Shown: positions 55,751 through 64,000 of the stretch, piece by piece
How positions within the stretch are numbered: the first letter of the stretch is position 1
Layout: the number at the start of each line of letters is the position of its first letter
Assembly (NCBI RefSeq): GCF_002237755.1
Contig: NZ_MWSJ01000008.1
Location: 81,976-145,975, forward strand
Direction of reading: 5' to 3'
Length of the DNA stretch: 64,000 nt
Origin: Lysinibacillus sp. KCTC 33748
GTDB taxonomy: Bacteria; Bacillota; Bacilli; Bacillales_A; Planococcaceae
Notes under the pieces: model-generated
Databases searched by the model: none
The model's input: only the letters and a program-made list of their open reading frames with translations
What the model was told of the DNA's origin: nothing
Translations under genes and position numbers: made by a program

Positions 55751-57052
55751 TCACTTTAAAATTACAATTTCCTGCTTAAAAAATTCATCCTCTATAACTG
55801 TATCCAATTGTGTGTTATTTTCTTGCTCAACCATTTTCTTCAGGCTAGTCAGCCCCAAGCCTCGATTTTCTCCTTTTGTTGAGAAACCTTTTTCGAAATA
55901 TTGAAAGAGCTTATGTCCAGTATCTCTAAACGTATTCCAAACGACAAAGGACACGGATTGTTCAAACTCCACAAACCCCACTCGAACCGTACCTTTTTCT
56001 ACTTCTTCTGCTGCTTCAATGGCATTGTCTAAAATAATTCCAATACAGCGGCACAACAGTACACTATCCATATTTAGATAATGAATTTCATTAGGACACT
56101 CAAAAACCACATCTATCCCCTTTTCCTGTGCTGTAATCAGTTTGGAGGATACTAAACCTTTCACTTCCGGGATCTTAATTTGGGATAATCCCCTCATTTT
56201 AAAATTATTGTCACGAATCTTTTGACTGACGCGCATAATATTGTCATTAAAATAGCTTTCTAAAGCAGTCATATCACGATTGGTGATGTATTCGGACATA
56301 GAAGAAAGGATATTGATGTAATCATGGCGGAAAGTTCGCATTTCATTATAGTTTTTTTCCAGCTGTTCGGTATACATTTGTAGACTGTTTAGCTCAATTT
56401 CCTTTTCCCTCATCTCAAACTGCTTTCTAAAGGTATACACTAGGAACGACAAACTAACAGCAAAAATAATAAAGTAGATTAATAAGTACAGCGTATTCAT
56501 CAATACAAGCTTATTTTGATTTCCTGTTAATCGTACATAAACAATTATTGTAAAATAAATCGCATATGTAAAAAGACCGAAGAATGCCGCAATTCGCGTT
56601 AAATTCCTATCATCTGCATCCTTCTCAAAAATTCGGATAGTCACTTTTTTCCAAAAGGCTATAAATATAAAGCCAATAATCAGTGTAATAAATTGATGAA
56701 GTAATGTCGCTGAAGAAATGACTCCGTTTGTTTCTATAAAGGTAGTACTAATCCCAAAGATTTTTACCATAATGAAAGTTGTTATATGATCAATTAGAAT
56801 CGTAGCAATCATTATTGTTGATGCGTAGTACAATGCCGGTATCCACTTTAGATATGTATATTTAAACATAGCAAGAACAAACGCAAATATTAATAACGAA
56901 CCAAAAATATCTAAATACGAATATAGCCCAGCCATAATTAAACTAAACAATATGACCGCAATAATATATTCCTTTCGAAAAAAACGTTTACCTATAACGA
57001 AACTTACCAAAATACAATAAAATAAAACCTGAATGAATGCTAATATAGCCAC
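55751..57052 (-). CDS. AgrC/ComD-like sensor histidine kinase (GHKL)
   Basis: A 433-residue membrane kinase: six or seven TM helices (1-205), coiled-coil dimerisation part, His243 in FRHDYINILSSMSEY, N box LDNAIEAAEE (Asn343) and GENRGLGLTSLKKM. This topology senses peptides in the Agr/Com family. Starts at GTG behind GAGGGTC. The signal is unknown. Confidence 0.88.
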   Translation of the reverse strand: MAILAFIQVLFYCILVSFVIGKRFFRKEYIIAVILFSLIMAGLYSYLDIFGSLLIFAFVLAMFKYTYLKWIPALYYASTIMIATILIDHITTFIMVKIFGISTTFIETNGVISSATLLHQFITLIIGFIFIAFWKKVTIRIFEKDADDRNLTRIAAFFGLFTYAIYFTIIVYVRLTGNQNKLVLMNTLYLLIYFIIFAVSLSFLVYTFRKQFEMREKEIELNSLQMYTEQLEKNYNEMRTFRHDYINILSSMSEYITNRDMTALESYFNDNIMRVSQKIRDNNFKMRGLSQIKIPEVKGLVSSKLITAQEKGIDVVFECPNEIHYLNMDSVLLCRCIGIILDNAIEAAEEVEKGTVRVGFVEFEQSVSFVVWNTFRDTGHKLFQYFEKGFSTKGENRGLGLTSLKKMVEQENNTQLDTVIEDEFFKQEIVILK

Positions 57053-57131
57053 TCACTGACCCTCTTTTCTATATAGTAACTCCACTATAAAGTATACTAT
57101 AGATAAGTAAATAAAAGGAATCAGAGAAGGC

Positions 57132-57269
57132 GTGTTAGCGGAAGATAGGAAATTAAAAGAAAGACAAAACCTGACCAAAATTCAAGTTTTATTCCAGCTC
57201 TTATATCACTTTTACAAAGCTCTTTCAAAAAATTCATTTAAAACAACAACTCATTATCAAATGGCGTAG
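57132..57269 (+). CDS. Possible 45-residue peptide divergent from the kinase gene
   Basis: An open frame GTG to TAG with RLKERQNLTKIQVLFQLLYH-like amphipathic composition (exact start RKLKERQNL), upstream of which lies a dyad CTATAAAGTATACTATAG. The ribosome-binding site is poor. It could be a signal peptide for the Agr-like system or a chance ORF. Confidence 0.22.
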   Translation: MLAEDRKLKERQNLTKIQVLFQLLYHFYKALSKNSFKTTTHYQMA

Positions 57270-57316
57270 AAGACAATATCTACTTATAACGATTCTCACC
57301 AAATCGTTGGAACTCA

Positions 57317-58054
57317 TTAAAATCTTTTTTTGAGCTTAATAACAACTAATGAAATAATTAGAAGAAACGATGTGTACCCGATTGAAATCAGCATATCTTG
57401 GTTGAATTCAAATGTCTGATTCCAAATTGAAATATACATTTTATTTAAATGATAGAATGGATTCACATAGGATACATATTTCACAAAATTCGGAAGACTC
57501 TCCACAGGTACAGAAAATCCGCCAGTGAACATAACAATTTGAAATAAAACAATTGACATAATTAGTGCTGTTTTTACTTCATTGAAGTTTGAATAAATCG
57601 CATGAGAATAAACTAACATTATCGCATTAATAAGCAACAAACTTAAATATGAAACTAAGAAATTAACTATAGAAAGTTGCAAATCATAAATAAGTATGCC
57701 AATCAATGTTATGAAGACAAACCCTGCAGTTGCAATAATAAATGACTTGGCAATACTGGACATCAGAAGAATTTTATCCGTTATAGGCGTAATGAAAAGT
57801 CTTTTTTCAATTCCTTCTGCGCGATTCATTACCTGATCAAAACCAAAGGCAAAAAATACTACTGAAAAACTAATTAGGACAATAAACGATGGTGTATACA
57901 TTTGAACATAGTTCATTCCTCCGCTATAGGTTGCATTACTGAACATTTGTCCCATTAAAATATATGTCACTGGCGGTACAACAACTGTGAAAACTAAATA
58001 AAATAACTCTCTAAAAAACATGATTAAGTCATATTTAATTTGTGTTAATAACAT
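57317..58054 (-). CDS. ABC-2 type transporter permease
   Basis: A 245-residue six-TM permease (VVVPPVTYILMGQMFSNATYSGG, VNPFYHLNKMY). 12 bp downstream of the ATP-binding gene, together an ABC exporter. Drug/antimicrobial-peptide export by analogy. Confidence 0.86.
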   Translation of the reverse strand: MLLTQIKYDLIMFFRELFYLVFTVVVPPVTYILMGQMFSNATYSGGMNYVQMYTPSFIVLISFSVVFFAFGFDQVMNRAEGIEKRLFITPITDKILLMSSIAKSFIIATAGFVFITLIGILIYDLQLSIVNFLVSYLSLLLINAIMLVYSHAIYSNFNEVKTALIMSIVLFQIVMFTGGFSVPVESLPNFVKYVSYVNPFYHLNKMYISIWNQTFEFNQDMLISIGYTSFLLIISLVVIKLKKRF

Positions 58055-58066
58055 CTTTTCTTCCCC

Positions 58067-58792
58067 TTATTTAGAAATTTTATCAAGATAAAAACTATTA
58101 ATAGACTTATAACCTGATTTCAGTATATTTTCTGGCGTATCATATACTTCGGTTACACCATCGTTAATGAATAGAACTTTATCACAGTAGAGTTCGATTT
58201 CGTCCATATAATGAGTCGATAAAATCACTGTACTGTCATTTTTTTTTATATATCCTGTGATACTTTCCCATAATACGTTTCGCATATGAGGATCCAGACC
58301 GGTAGTCGGTTCATCCAAAATAATCAAACGCGGTTTTGAAGAAAAAGCAATTGCTAAGCTAACCTTTTGCTTCCAACCTCCAGATAAATTATCAAAAAAC
58401 GTATTTAGATGCTCCTGCAATTCAAATTCTTCGATAATTTCATTTAAATCTACTTTGCTACCATAATAGGCACGAAAAAGATCTAGTAATTCTTTTACTT
58501 TTAATTTTTTATAAAACTGTGTAGGCTGAAGTACAGCAGATATATTACTTTTGATTTCTTCTAGCTTAGCTTGATCAACTTCCTTCAAGTTATTACCAAA
58601 AACAGCTACCTTGCCGTCATTATAATCTTTGATCGTCATTAAAATTTCCAAGAACGTCGATTTCCCAGCGCCATTTTTACCGATAACACCAATAATTTCT
58701 CCTTTTTTAGCAGTAAAGTCTATTCCTTTCAGAACAGCTTTTTTCCCATAGTTCTTTGTTAATTTTTCTACCTTTACGTTGTAATCCTGCAT
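58067..58792 (-). CDS. ABC transporter ATP-binding protein
   Basis: A 241-residue NBD: Walker A GKNGAGKS (38-45), signature NLSGGWKQKVSLAIA, Walker B LIILDEPTTGLD, H loop STHYMDEIELY. Pairs with the permease immediately downstream. Upstream of the AgrCA pair on the same strand, with a 260-bp gap after the permease. Confidence 0.92.
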   Translation of the reverse strand: MQDYNVKVEKLTKNYGKKAVLKGIDFTAKKGEIIGVIGKNGAGKSTFLEILMTIKDYNDGKVAVFGNNLKEVDQAKLEEIKSNISAVLQPTQFYKKLKVKELLDLFRAYYGSKVDLNEIIEEFELQEHLNTFFDNLSGGWKQKVSLAIAFSSKPRLIILDEPTTGLDPHMRNVLWESITGYIKKNDSTVILSTHYMDEIELYCDKVLFINDGVTEVYDTPENILKSGYKSINSFYLDKISK

Positions 58793-59189
58793 GGTTCACC
58801 CTCCTAATTTACATACAAACTATAACTCGAGAATTCTACTGTTTTTCATTCCATGCATACAATCTACTCCTCTATACTTAGATGTCTAAAGTATTTGATT
58901 TAGGTGTTCTATTTTTATTCCTAACTGTCAACAAGATTCCCTGTGGCAGCTATTTGAACAGGTAGACTGCTTTATGATTAGGAAATTACCTTCTCCTTTA
59001 AGTGTTCTGTAAAACTCTAATAAACCATCTACTTTTCACAAAGAGGTTATGAAGGGATACTTCACGTTTCTGTCAGACCTCCACAGATAAGCACATACAC
59101 TTTCACACCATCTACCCACCTTATTTATCCTATACGGTTTTCAAAAGAAAGCGCTTTGTTTTATCGAGCTTACTCAATCGGATCAAGCC
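58793..59189. other. Intergenic region, promoter of ABC exporter
   Basis: About 400 bp with no convincing gene. Should contain the ABC operon promoter. Confidence 0.35.
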
Positions 59190-59369
59190 TTATATATGTA
59201 GTAGTGTTCCTCGGACAGGTGTGTTACTTCCTTCAGAGATTGGAACCTGCACCCTAAAGTTCATGCGCAAGCTACGCACATCACTAAAAAAAGCACCAAC
59301 AAGATGCTGATACTTAGGTCTGTTAAATGCATAATCAAATGGTTTTTTATTAAATTGATAGAAATTCAT
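59190..59369 (-). pseudogene. Unrecognised ORF, probably a gene remnant
   Basis: An open stretch of 59 codons (KKPFDYAFNRPKYQHLVGAF, DVRSLRMNFRVQVPISEG) with protein-like composition and coding upstream of its ATG to a stop near 59420, but no ribosome-binding site. No family recognised. It may be a fragment of a truncated gene. Confidence 0.25.
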
Positions 59370-59528
59370 GCTGTCTATTTGTTTTAAAATCTTTAAACGA
59401 GCGGACCTTCCTAACTATGAAACATCCTGAAGTTTTGCTGCGGCATATAATCCGTATCCACTTTATAATCGTGCCTGATCATGAAAGTAGTAGGGATTTG
59501 TCATATTGAGGGCCGAAAACAAATTTTT

Positions 59529-60347
59529 TCACGGCTCAAACCCAGCCTGGCTCACATAAACGTTATTTTCCGGAAAGATTTCAATGAATCGGTTATATGC
59601 TTTTTTAATCACATGTGGTCCATACCATTCTTCTAAACCAAGCTGGGCATATTTTTTTTCAAGACCTAGTTTTCTTGTGCGTTTGCCACCACTACCATCG
59701 CCCATGAAGTAGTCATCAATACAAATCCGATCGACGAATGGCTTCAATTTCATAGGGAAATATTCTCCACTCGGTAAGATGGGGGCTATAGCAACTTGCG
59801 TCGGTATTTCAGCAGCCGCTAATTGTTCCAATGTCTTAAAGCGTGCCGGGATTGGAGGTGCCTTTGGCGTAAAATGTTTACGGATTGTTTCCGAATCTGT
59901 CTCAATAGTCATACTTACTCGAACTCTATCTTTAAAATGTTGCAGCAAATCGATATCTCGGCTTACAAGTGGGCTTCTAGTCTGTACTAATAGGAAGTCA
60001 GGAGGATCTTCTACCATAACTTCTAGTAAAGATCGCGTCACTTTCTCCTTATGCTCTATTGGTTGATACGGGTCTGTACTTGATGACATAAAAATGGATA
60101 CATTCCCTTTGGCTTTGGCGCGACGAAGCTCCTTTTTTAATAAATTCGCAGCTCCGTTTTTAACATCGACCCAATTTCCCCATTCCCCTTCTCGAAAAAG
60201 AGATACAGGCATTTCGCGTACATAACAATAGGAACACCCAAATGAACAGCCTGTATAAGGATTTAGTGAATGCGTATATCCTGAAAGGAAGCCAGTTCCT
60301 TTATTCAGAATCGTTTTCGGATTTTTATAGAATAATTCACTTTTCAT
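59529..60347 (-). CDS. Radical SAM protein (SplB/Rv2578c-like)
   Basis: A 272-residue radical SAM protein with cluster motif C-x3-C-x2-C (Cys34, Cys38, Cys41; TGCSFGCSYCYVREMPV). It has the MSSSTDPYQPIEHK and RSPLVSRDIDLL regions of the spore-photoproduct-lyase-like group Rv2578c, often located near DNA repair genes. The substrate is unknown. The ATG at 60347 follows GGAGG; the frame extends upstream to 60386 overlapping ogt. In the adaA-ogt operon, suggesting a role in DNA or nucleotide repair. Confidence 0.8.
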   Translation of the reverse strand: MKSELFYKNPKTILNKGTGFLSGYTHSLNPYTGCSFGCSYCYVREMPVSLFREGEWGNWVDVKNGAANLLKKELRRAKAKGNVSIFMSSSTDPYQPIEHKEKVTRSLLEVMVEDPPDFLLVQTRSPLVSRDIDLLQHFKDRVRVSMTIETDSETIRKHFTPKAPPIPARFKTLEQLAAAEIPTQVAIAPILPSGEYFPMKLKPFVDRICIDDYFMGDGSGGKRTRKLGLEKKYAQLGLEEWYGPHVIKKAYNRFIEIFPENNVYVSQAGFEP

Positions 60348-60378
60348 GACGAAACCTCCATTCATTGTAGGGCAATAA

Positions 60379-60912
60379 TTACTCATTGCTTGACGAAGCT
60401 TGCTTTTCTAGATCCAGTAGCAATGTCTTCATTTCTATTCCGCCCCGATAGCCGGTTAATGAGCCATTCTTCCCTATTACACGATGACACGGTACAGTAA
60501 TTAATACCGGATTAGCCCCAATAGCCGCTCCTACAGCACGAACAGCTGCTGGTTTATTTATATCATGTGCAATGTCGGAATAAGATTTCGTCTGTCCATA
60601 AGGAATTTCACAAAGTGCATTCCAGACTGCTAGCTGAAATTGCGTACCTACGTACTCAAATGGAACAGTAAAGGTTTTCTGCTTCCCTTCTAGATACTGA
60701 GTGATTTCAACGACATAGGGTTCAAGCTTTGCATCATCTTCAACAAGAGGACTTCCTGGAAGGCGTTTCTTAGCCCATTCGAACAATTCCTCGAATGGTT
60801 TGTTCTGTGAACCTACAAACACAAGCCCCTTTGAAGTTGAAGCAATATAAAAATTCCAATCCTTAAACTTTAGTAAAGACCAATAAAGGGTTGGTTTATT
60901 CTTTGTTTCCAT
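60379..60912 (-). CDS. ogt: Methylated-DNA-protein cysteine methyltransferase (Ogt/AdaB)
   Basis: A 177-residue suicide enzyme transferring O6-methylguanine methyl groups to Cys142 in the PCHRVIGKNG motif; GYRGGIEMKTLLL follows. It overlaps the adaA stop by 17 nt, forming an adaA-adaB pair as in B. subtilis. Confidence 0.95.
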   Translation of the reverse strand: METKNKPTLYWSLLKFKDWNFYIASTSKGLVFVGSQNKPFEELFEWAKKRLPGSPLVEDDAKLEPYVVEITQYLEGKQKTFTVPFEYVGTQFQLAVWNALCEIPYGQTKSYSDIAHDINKPAAVRAVGAAIGANPVLITVPCHRVIGKNGSLTGYRGGIEMKTLLLDLEKQASSSNE

Positions 60913-61516
60913 AGCACTTTTCCTCCATTTTACTCATTTGACGAAATTGCGCTGGTGTCTGTCCAGTTTTCTTTTTAAATAAAGTTATAAAATAAGGTGT
61001 GTTAGTCATACCCACACATATGGCGATATCTCCAATCGCTTTATTTGTCTGAATCAAATACTTTTTAGCCGCGTGTACTCTAACTTGTTGTATATACTCA
61101 ACCGGCGTAATCCCTTTAATCCTTTTAAATGTTCGATGCAAATGATACGGACTCCCATGACAAATAGTTGCTATCGATTCTAGCGTTAATTTTTCTGTGA
61201 AATTTTTATCAATGTATTCAGTAATTAAATCAACCCACTCGCTATCAGGTAGATTTTCATTAGTGGGCTTGCAACGTTTACAAGGACGAAAATTTGCGCG
61301 GAGAGCTTGTTCTGCGTTTGCAAAAATGCATACATTTTCTTTTTTCGGAACGCGAGATTTACAGGATGGTTTACAAAATATTCCTGTTGATTTTACAGCG
61401 TAGAAAAATTGATTATTGAACGTTGCATCATTATTTATAATTGCTTGCCACTTTTCATCTGTTATCATTTCTACATCATTTGAAATTCTATGTCCGTTAT
61501 TAATACTTTCCGGCAT
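60896..61516 (-). CDS. adaA: AdaA methylphosphotriester-DNA methyltransferase and activator
   Basis: A 206-residue protein with an N-terminal Ada zinc domain (Cys48, Cys52, Cys79, Cys82: FCKPSC and PCKRC) and a C-terminal AraC-type DNA-binding part (DIAICVGMTNTPYFITLFKK). Methylation of a cysteine turns it into an activator of the alkylation response. The ATG at 61516 follows GAGAGGTGA; GTG at 61525 also opens the frame. First gene of the adaA-ogt-radical SAM operon. Confidence 0.93.
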   Translation of the reverse strand: MPESINNGHRISNDVEMITDEKWQAIINNDATFNNQFFYAVKSTGIFCKPSCKSRVPKKENVCIFANAEQALRANFRPCKRCKPTNENLPDSEWVDLITEYIDKNFTEKLTLESIATICHGSPYHLHRTFKRIKGITPVEYIQQVRVHAAKKYLIQTNKAIGDIAICVGMTNTPYFITLFKKKTGQTPAQFRQMSKMEEKCYGNKE

Positions 61517-61605
61517 TGAGCTCACCTCTCCTTACAATATACTCCCTATAAATTCAGAATGTATAGTTCTGGGAATGGAATAGCAATATATTGAAGTTTA
61601 TTTTT

Positions 61606-62518
61606 TTATTTAGAATCGTGAAAAATAATTCCAAGACCGTATCGTTCTCCAGAAGTAACCGTGCTTATTCCGTGACGAACCGTATTTTTATAATATCCTT
61701 TTTTACCTAGAACAGGTCTATAGTTAGTAGTAAAAATCAGCGCACTACCTTGTTCTAAAGTAATGACATGTCCCCTACTCTGAGCACGAGGAATTTGTTC
61801 CACTAACAGAGATTCTCCACCGCAAAAGTCCTTTTCACGTTGATTTAATACAAATACTACTTGAAACGGGAAAAATATGTCTCCATATCAATTACGCTTG
61901 GCGTAATTGCGTCCGGATTTTGAATTGTGCCATCACAATTCATTCCTTTGAAAATCCGTGACATCCGCCGGAGGCATTTATCTTTATTCAGTAGGTGTTT
62001 GGACACCCACTGAATAGGTACCAAAATCGCATTTATCTCACCACCTATAGAGGTGGGAGTATTCTGCTGAATAAAGATAAATCTTGATGCAAACAATTAA
62101 ACCCGCCTGTTTCATACTTTAATAGTAAAGGTGTCGGTCTAGTTTGATCATATTTTTCACAGGTGTTCAAAAAATCTTGAAGATGATCTGGAAACTGTTC
62201 TGTTTTCTTTAAATAACCTAACCAGCGATTAGCTGTTTTGGCCAACTCTACATAAAAGGACTCTCTTAAACTTTGGAGGATTTCAGGTAATGGATAGGAA
62301 AAATATTTGTACTCCCCATTTCCAAAGCGATATCTCGTCATATTGATTGTCGTTCTGTATGGCTCTTCCTCACAATACAATCCTTTGAAGAATTCACATT
62401 CCTCTTTCGTTAAAATCACTGGAAGCTTTGCAAATCCTTGCTCATCTAATTCACGTTGAATTGAATCCCAATTTAAGCTCTCGACACGTGTTTTTATATG
62501 TTGGACCATTTTTATCAA
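61606..62518 (-). pseudogene. 2OG-Fe(II) oxygenase (DUF2086/Oxygenase-NA), broken by a repeat insertion
   Basis: N-terminal part 62518-62079 ends HQDL, and the C-terminal part 61888-61606 begins YGDIFFPFQVVFVLNQRE; together they form one 2-oxoglutarate/Fe(II) oxygenase with HxD (HQD), distal His (VRHGIS) and Arg (GERYGLG). Removing 61889-62078 exactly restores the frame. The 190-bp insertion (not divisible by 3) contains the dispersed repeat and stop codons. The family is proposed to act on alkylated DNA (PF09859), fitting the neighbouring adaA, ogt and alkA. Most likely inactive. Confidence 0.85.
61889..62078. repeat. Dispersed structured repeat, copy F (inserted in a gene)
   Basis: Starts CAATTACGC-TTG-GCGTAATTG (perfect hairpin) then GTCCGGATTTTGAATTG; contains GACATCCGCCGGAGGC as in copy A; ends with ATTCAGTAGGTG..ACACCCACTGAAT and GCTGAATAAAGAT. 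Flanking AT on both sides may be a 2-bp target duplication. Precise ends come from restoring the oxygenase frame. Confidence 0.82.
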
Positions 62519-62700
62519 CTCCTATTTTGCATTCTTGATAACTAACACTATAACCTCATAAATAAAAAAAAATAAGGTGTTTAGAATGTAATAGCAAGAT
62601 AACAAAATTAGGGAAGATTATTATGTGATAAAGTAAAATTACAGTCAGTGTGAGTTTTCTACAGTATAAAAAAATCGGAATAAGATGAGGAGAATGAAAA
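62519..62700. promoter_or_regulatory. Divergent regulatory region between oxygenase and alkA
   Basis: 182 bp between two divergent alkylation-repair genes. An AdaA-controlled divergent promoter is likely; I cannot identify the Ada box with confidence. Confidence 0.35.
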
Positions 62701-63612
62701 GTGATATGGCATGAAATCAATGATGTTATTGTAATTGCATTACCTGAAAACTTCGACATGAATGCTAACGTAGGCTATCTAACAAGAGAAAAAAATGAAT
62801 GCATGTATGAAATAGAGAACGATATCATTACAAAAGTTATAGCCATTGGGGAAATTCGATCCTTAGTACAGGTAAGCGTAATCAATAATAAACAAATGGT
62901 TGTTCAATTCCTAAATGATACGAGACCTATTGAAAAGTGGAAACGGGAAGAGATTGTAAAATATATTTATGAATGGTTTGATCTTGATAACGATTTAACG
63001 CCATTTTATGAAATGGCGAAAGTAGACCCATTACTTAAAATGCCTGCCAAAAAATTCTATGGATTGCGAGTTATCGGCATTCCCGATTTATTTGAAGCTT
63101 TATGTTGGGGCGTTTTAGGGCAACAAATTAACTTAGCCTTCGCGTACTCCTTAAAGAAGCAATTTGTAGAAAGATTTGGCGATTCCATCGATTGGAATGG
63201 TAAAAAGTATTGGGTGTTCCCAACGTACGAACGAATTGCACAATTAACACCTACCGACCTAGCACATATTAAAATGACGGTAAAAAAAAGTGAATATATT
63301 ATTGGAATTGCTAAATTAATGGCAAGTGGAGAATTATCGAGGGAAAAACTAATAAAAATGAACTTTAAAGATGCTGAAAAAAACTTAATTAAAATACGAG
63401 GAATCGGTCCTTGGACAGCCAATTATGTTTTAATGCGCTGCCTCAGGTTCCAGACAGCTTTTCCAATCGATGATGTAGGCCTTATTAATTCGATAAAAAT
63501 ATTACGTAATATGGAGCGCAAGCCTACGAAAGATGAAATCTTAGAATTATCGCTTCCATGGGAAAACTGGGAATCATACGCTACCTTTTATTTATGGCGT
63601 GTCCTCTACTGA
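62701..63612 (+). CDS. alkA: DNA-3-methyladenine glycosylase II (AlkA-like)
   Basis: A 303-residue HhH-GPD glycosylase: N-terminal AlkA domain (1-115), helix-hairpin-helix KIRGIGPWTANYVLMR (231-246) and catalytic Asp in FPIDDVGL (257/258). Removes alkylated bases. Starts at GTG behind GAGGAG. Divergent to the oxygenase. Confidence 0.93.
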   Translation: MIWHEINDVIVIALPENFDMNANVGYLTREKNECMYEIENDIITKVIAIGEIRSLVQVSVINNKQMVVQFLNDTRPIEKWKREEIVKYIYEWFDLDNDLTPFYEMAKVDPLLKMPAKKFYGLRVIGIPDLFEALCWGVLGQQINLAFAYSLKKQFVERFGDSIDWNGKKYWVFPTYERIAQLTPTDLAHIKMTVKKSEYIIGIAKLMASGELSREKLIKMNFKDAEKNLIKIRGIGPWTANYVLMRCLRFQTAFPIDDVGLINSIKILRNMERKPTKDEILELSLPWENWESYATFYLWRVLY

Positions 63613-63718
63613 TCTTTAATTTTAAACCAAGGCGGATCATCTGCCCTACTGCCTGTTCCTTGACCCTCTTTAAACCGGTTCTAAGTCAAATGTTGGGGTG
63701 CTATACTCTTTCAGCACC
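63613..63718. other. End region of an ISL3-like element
   Basis: Non-coding DNA between alkA and the transposase stop. The terminal inverted repeat of the element should lie here, but the other end is outside the window. Confidence 0.4.
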
Positions 63719-64000
63719 TTAACCCAGATGAACTCCAATTTCTTTATACTTTAAATTTAATAAGATTTTTGCTCGAAAGTGATCGAAGCGTCGAAAGCCA
63801 TATGCATTCCGTTTCATCACTTTTGTTTTATTATTAATGCCCTCTAAGAAGCCATTGGAATAACCAAAACTAAAGCTATTTAAAATTTCTACTTGCCAGT
63901 TTTTCAATGTTTGAATTGCTTTTAAGAAAGCTGGTAATTTTGCCTCTTCTACCTTACGGTAAAAAGCTAATAATCGCTTTTTCACTTCTACAACATCATT
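63719..64000 (-). CDS. ISL3-family transposase, C-terminal part
   Basis: The last ~93 residues: FKAIQTLKNWQVEILNSF-like helix (FLKAIQTLKNWQVEIL), then YSNGFLEGINNKTKVMKRNA and YGFRRFDHFRAKILLNLKY. This is the conserved DDE catalytic C-terminus of ISL3 transposases. It extends past the right edge, so completeness is unknown. Confidence 0.88.
   Translation of the reverse strand, partial: NDVVEVKKRLLAFYRKVEEAKLPAFLKAIQTLKNWQVEILNSFSFGYSNGFLEGINNKTKVMKRNAYGFRRFDHFRAKILLNLKYKEIGVHLG

Overview
The window is chromosomal DNA of a low-GC, spore-forming Firmicute, most likely Lysinibacillus (sphaericus group). The evidence is a leucine dehydrogenase that starts and reads like the B. sphaericus enzyme, and the Bacillales backbone order lpd-bcd-DUF2627-GDPD ... 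spo0A-spoIVB-recN-argR-tlyA-dxs-ispA-xseB-xseA-folD-nusB-asp23-accC-accB-spoIIIA-efp-pepP-aroQ-yqhR/yqhQ. Almost all backbone genes are on the minus strand. Layout: 1-5.4 kb holds the end of the branched-chain catabolic cluster (lpd, bcd), DUF2627, a glycerophosphodiester phosphodiesterase and a FapA/DUF342 protein. 5.4-10.6 kb is accessory: a PH-domain protein, a DUF3139 protein, a lipoprotein, small membrane proteins, a deleted IS3-family copy and a decayed tyrosine recombinase. 10.65-24.45 kb is an integrated element flanked by two 63-bp near-copies of the spo0A 3' end. It carries a decayed integrase next to spo0A and a packaging/capsid module (scaffold, SU10-type major capsid protein, small and large terminase, portal, holin, neck proteins) plus a replication-initiator-like protein, but no recognisable tail genes. 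It looks like a capsid-forming phage satellite or a tail-less prophage remnant. 24.4-50.9 kb is the sporulation, isoprenoid, cell-wall and fatty-acid backbone, with an inserted uppP and an MFS efflux gene under a MerR-type operator. The spoIIIA operon is reduced: AA and AB are absent and AF is reduced to its membrane part. 51-64 kb is a more variable region: a nitronate monooxygenase, an ABC-F ribosome-protection gene behind a leader-peptide attenuator, an AgrA/AgrC-like pair and an ABC-2 exporter, then an alkylation-damage locus (adaA, ogt, a 2OG-Fe(II) oxygenase, divergent alkA, a radical-SAM protein) and the end of an ISL3-like transposase. A family of dispersed repeats of 50-355 bp occurs in at least six places. 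Each begins with a short hairpin (CAATTATGCC..GGCATAATTG type, with compensatory base changes between copies) and ends with a second hairpin followed by GCTGAAAGAAGTTAAA or a variant. One 190-bp copy sits inside, and breaks, the 2OG-Fe(II) oxygenase gene, so the family has moved. The strongest discoveries are the element at the 3' end of spo0A and this mobile, structured repeat family.
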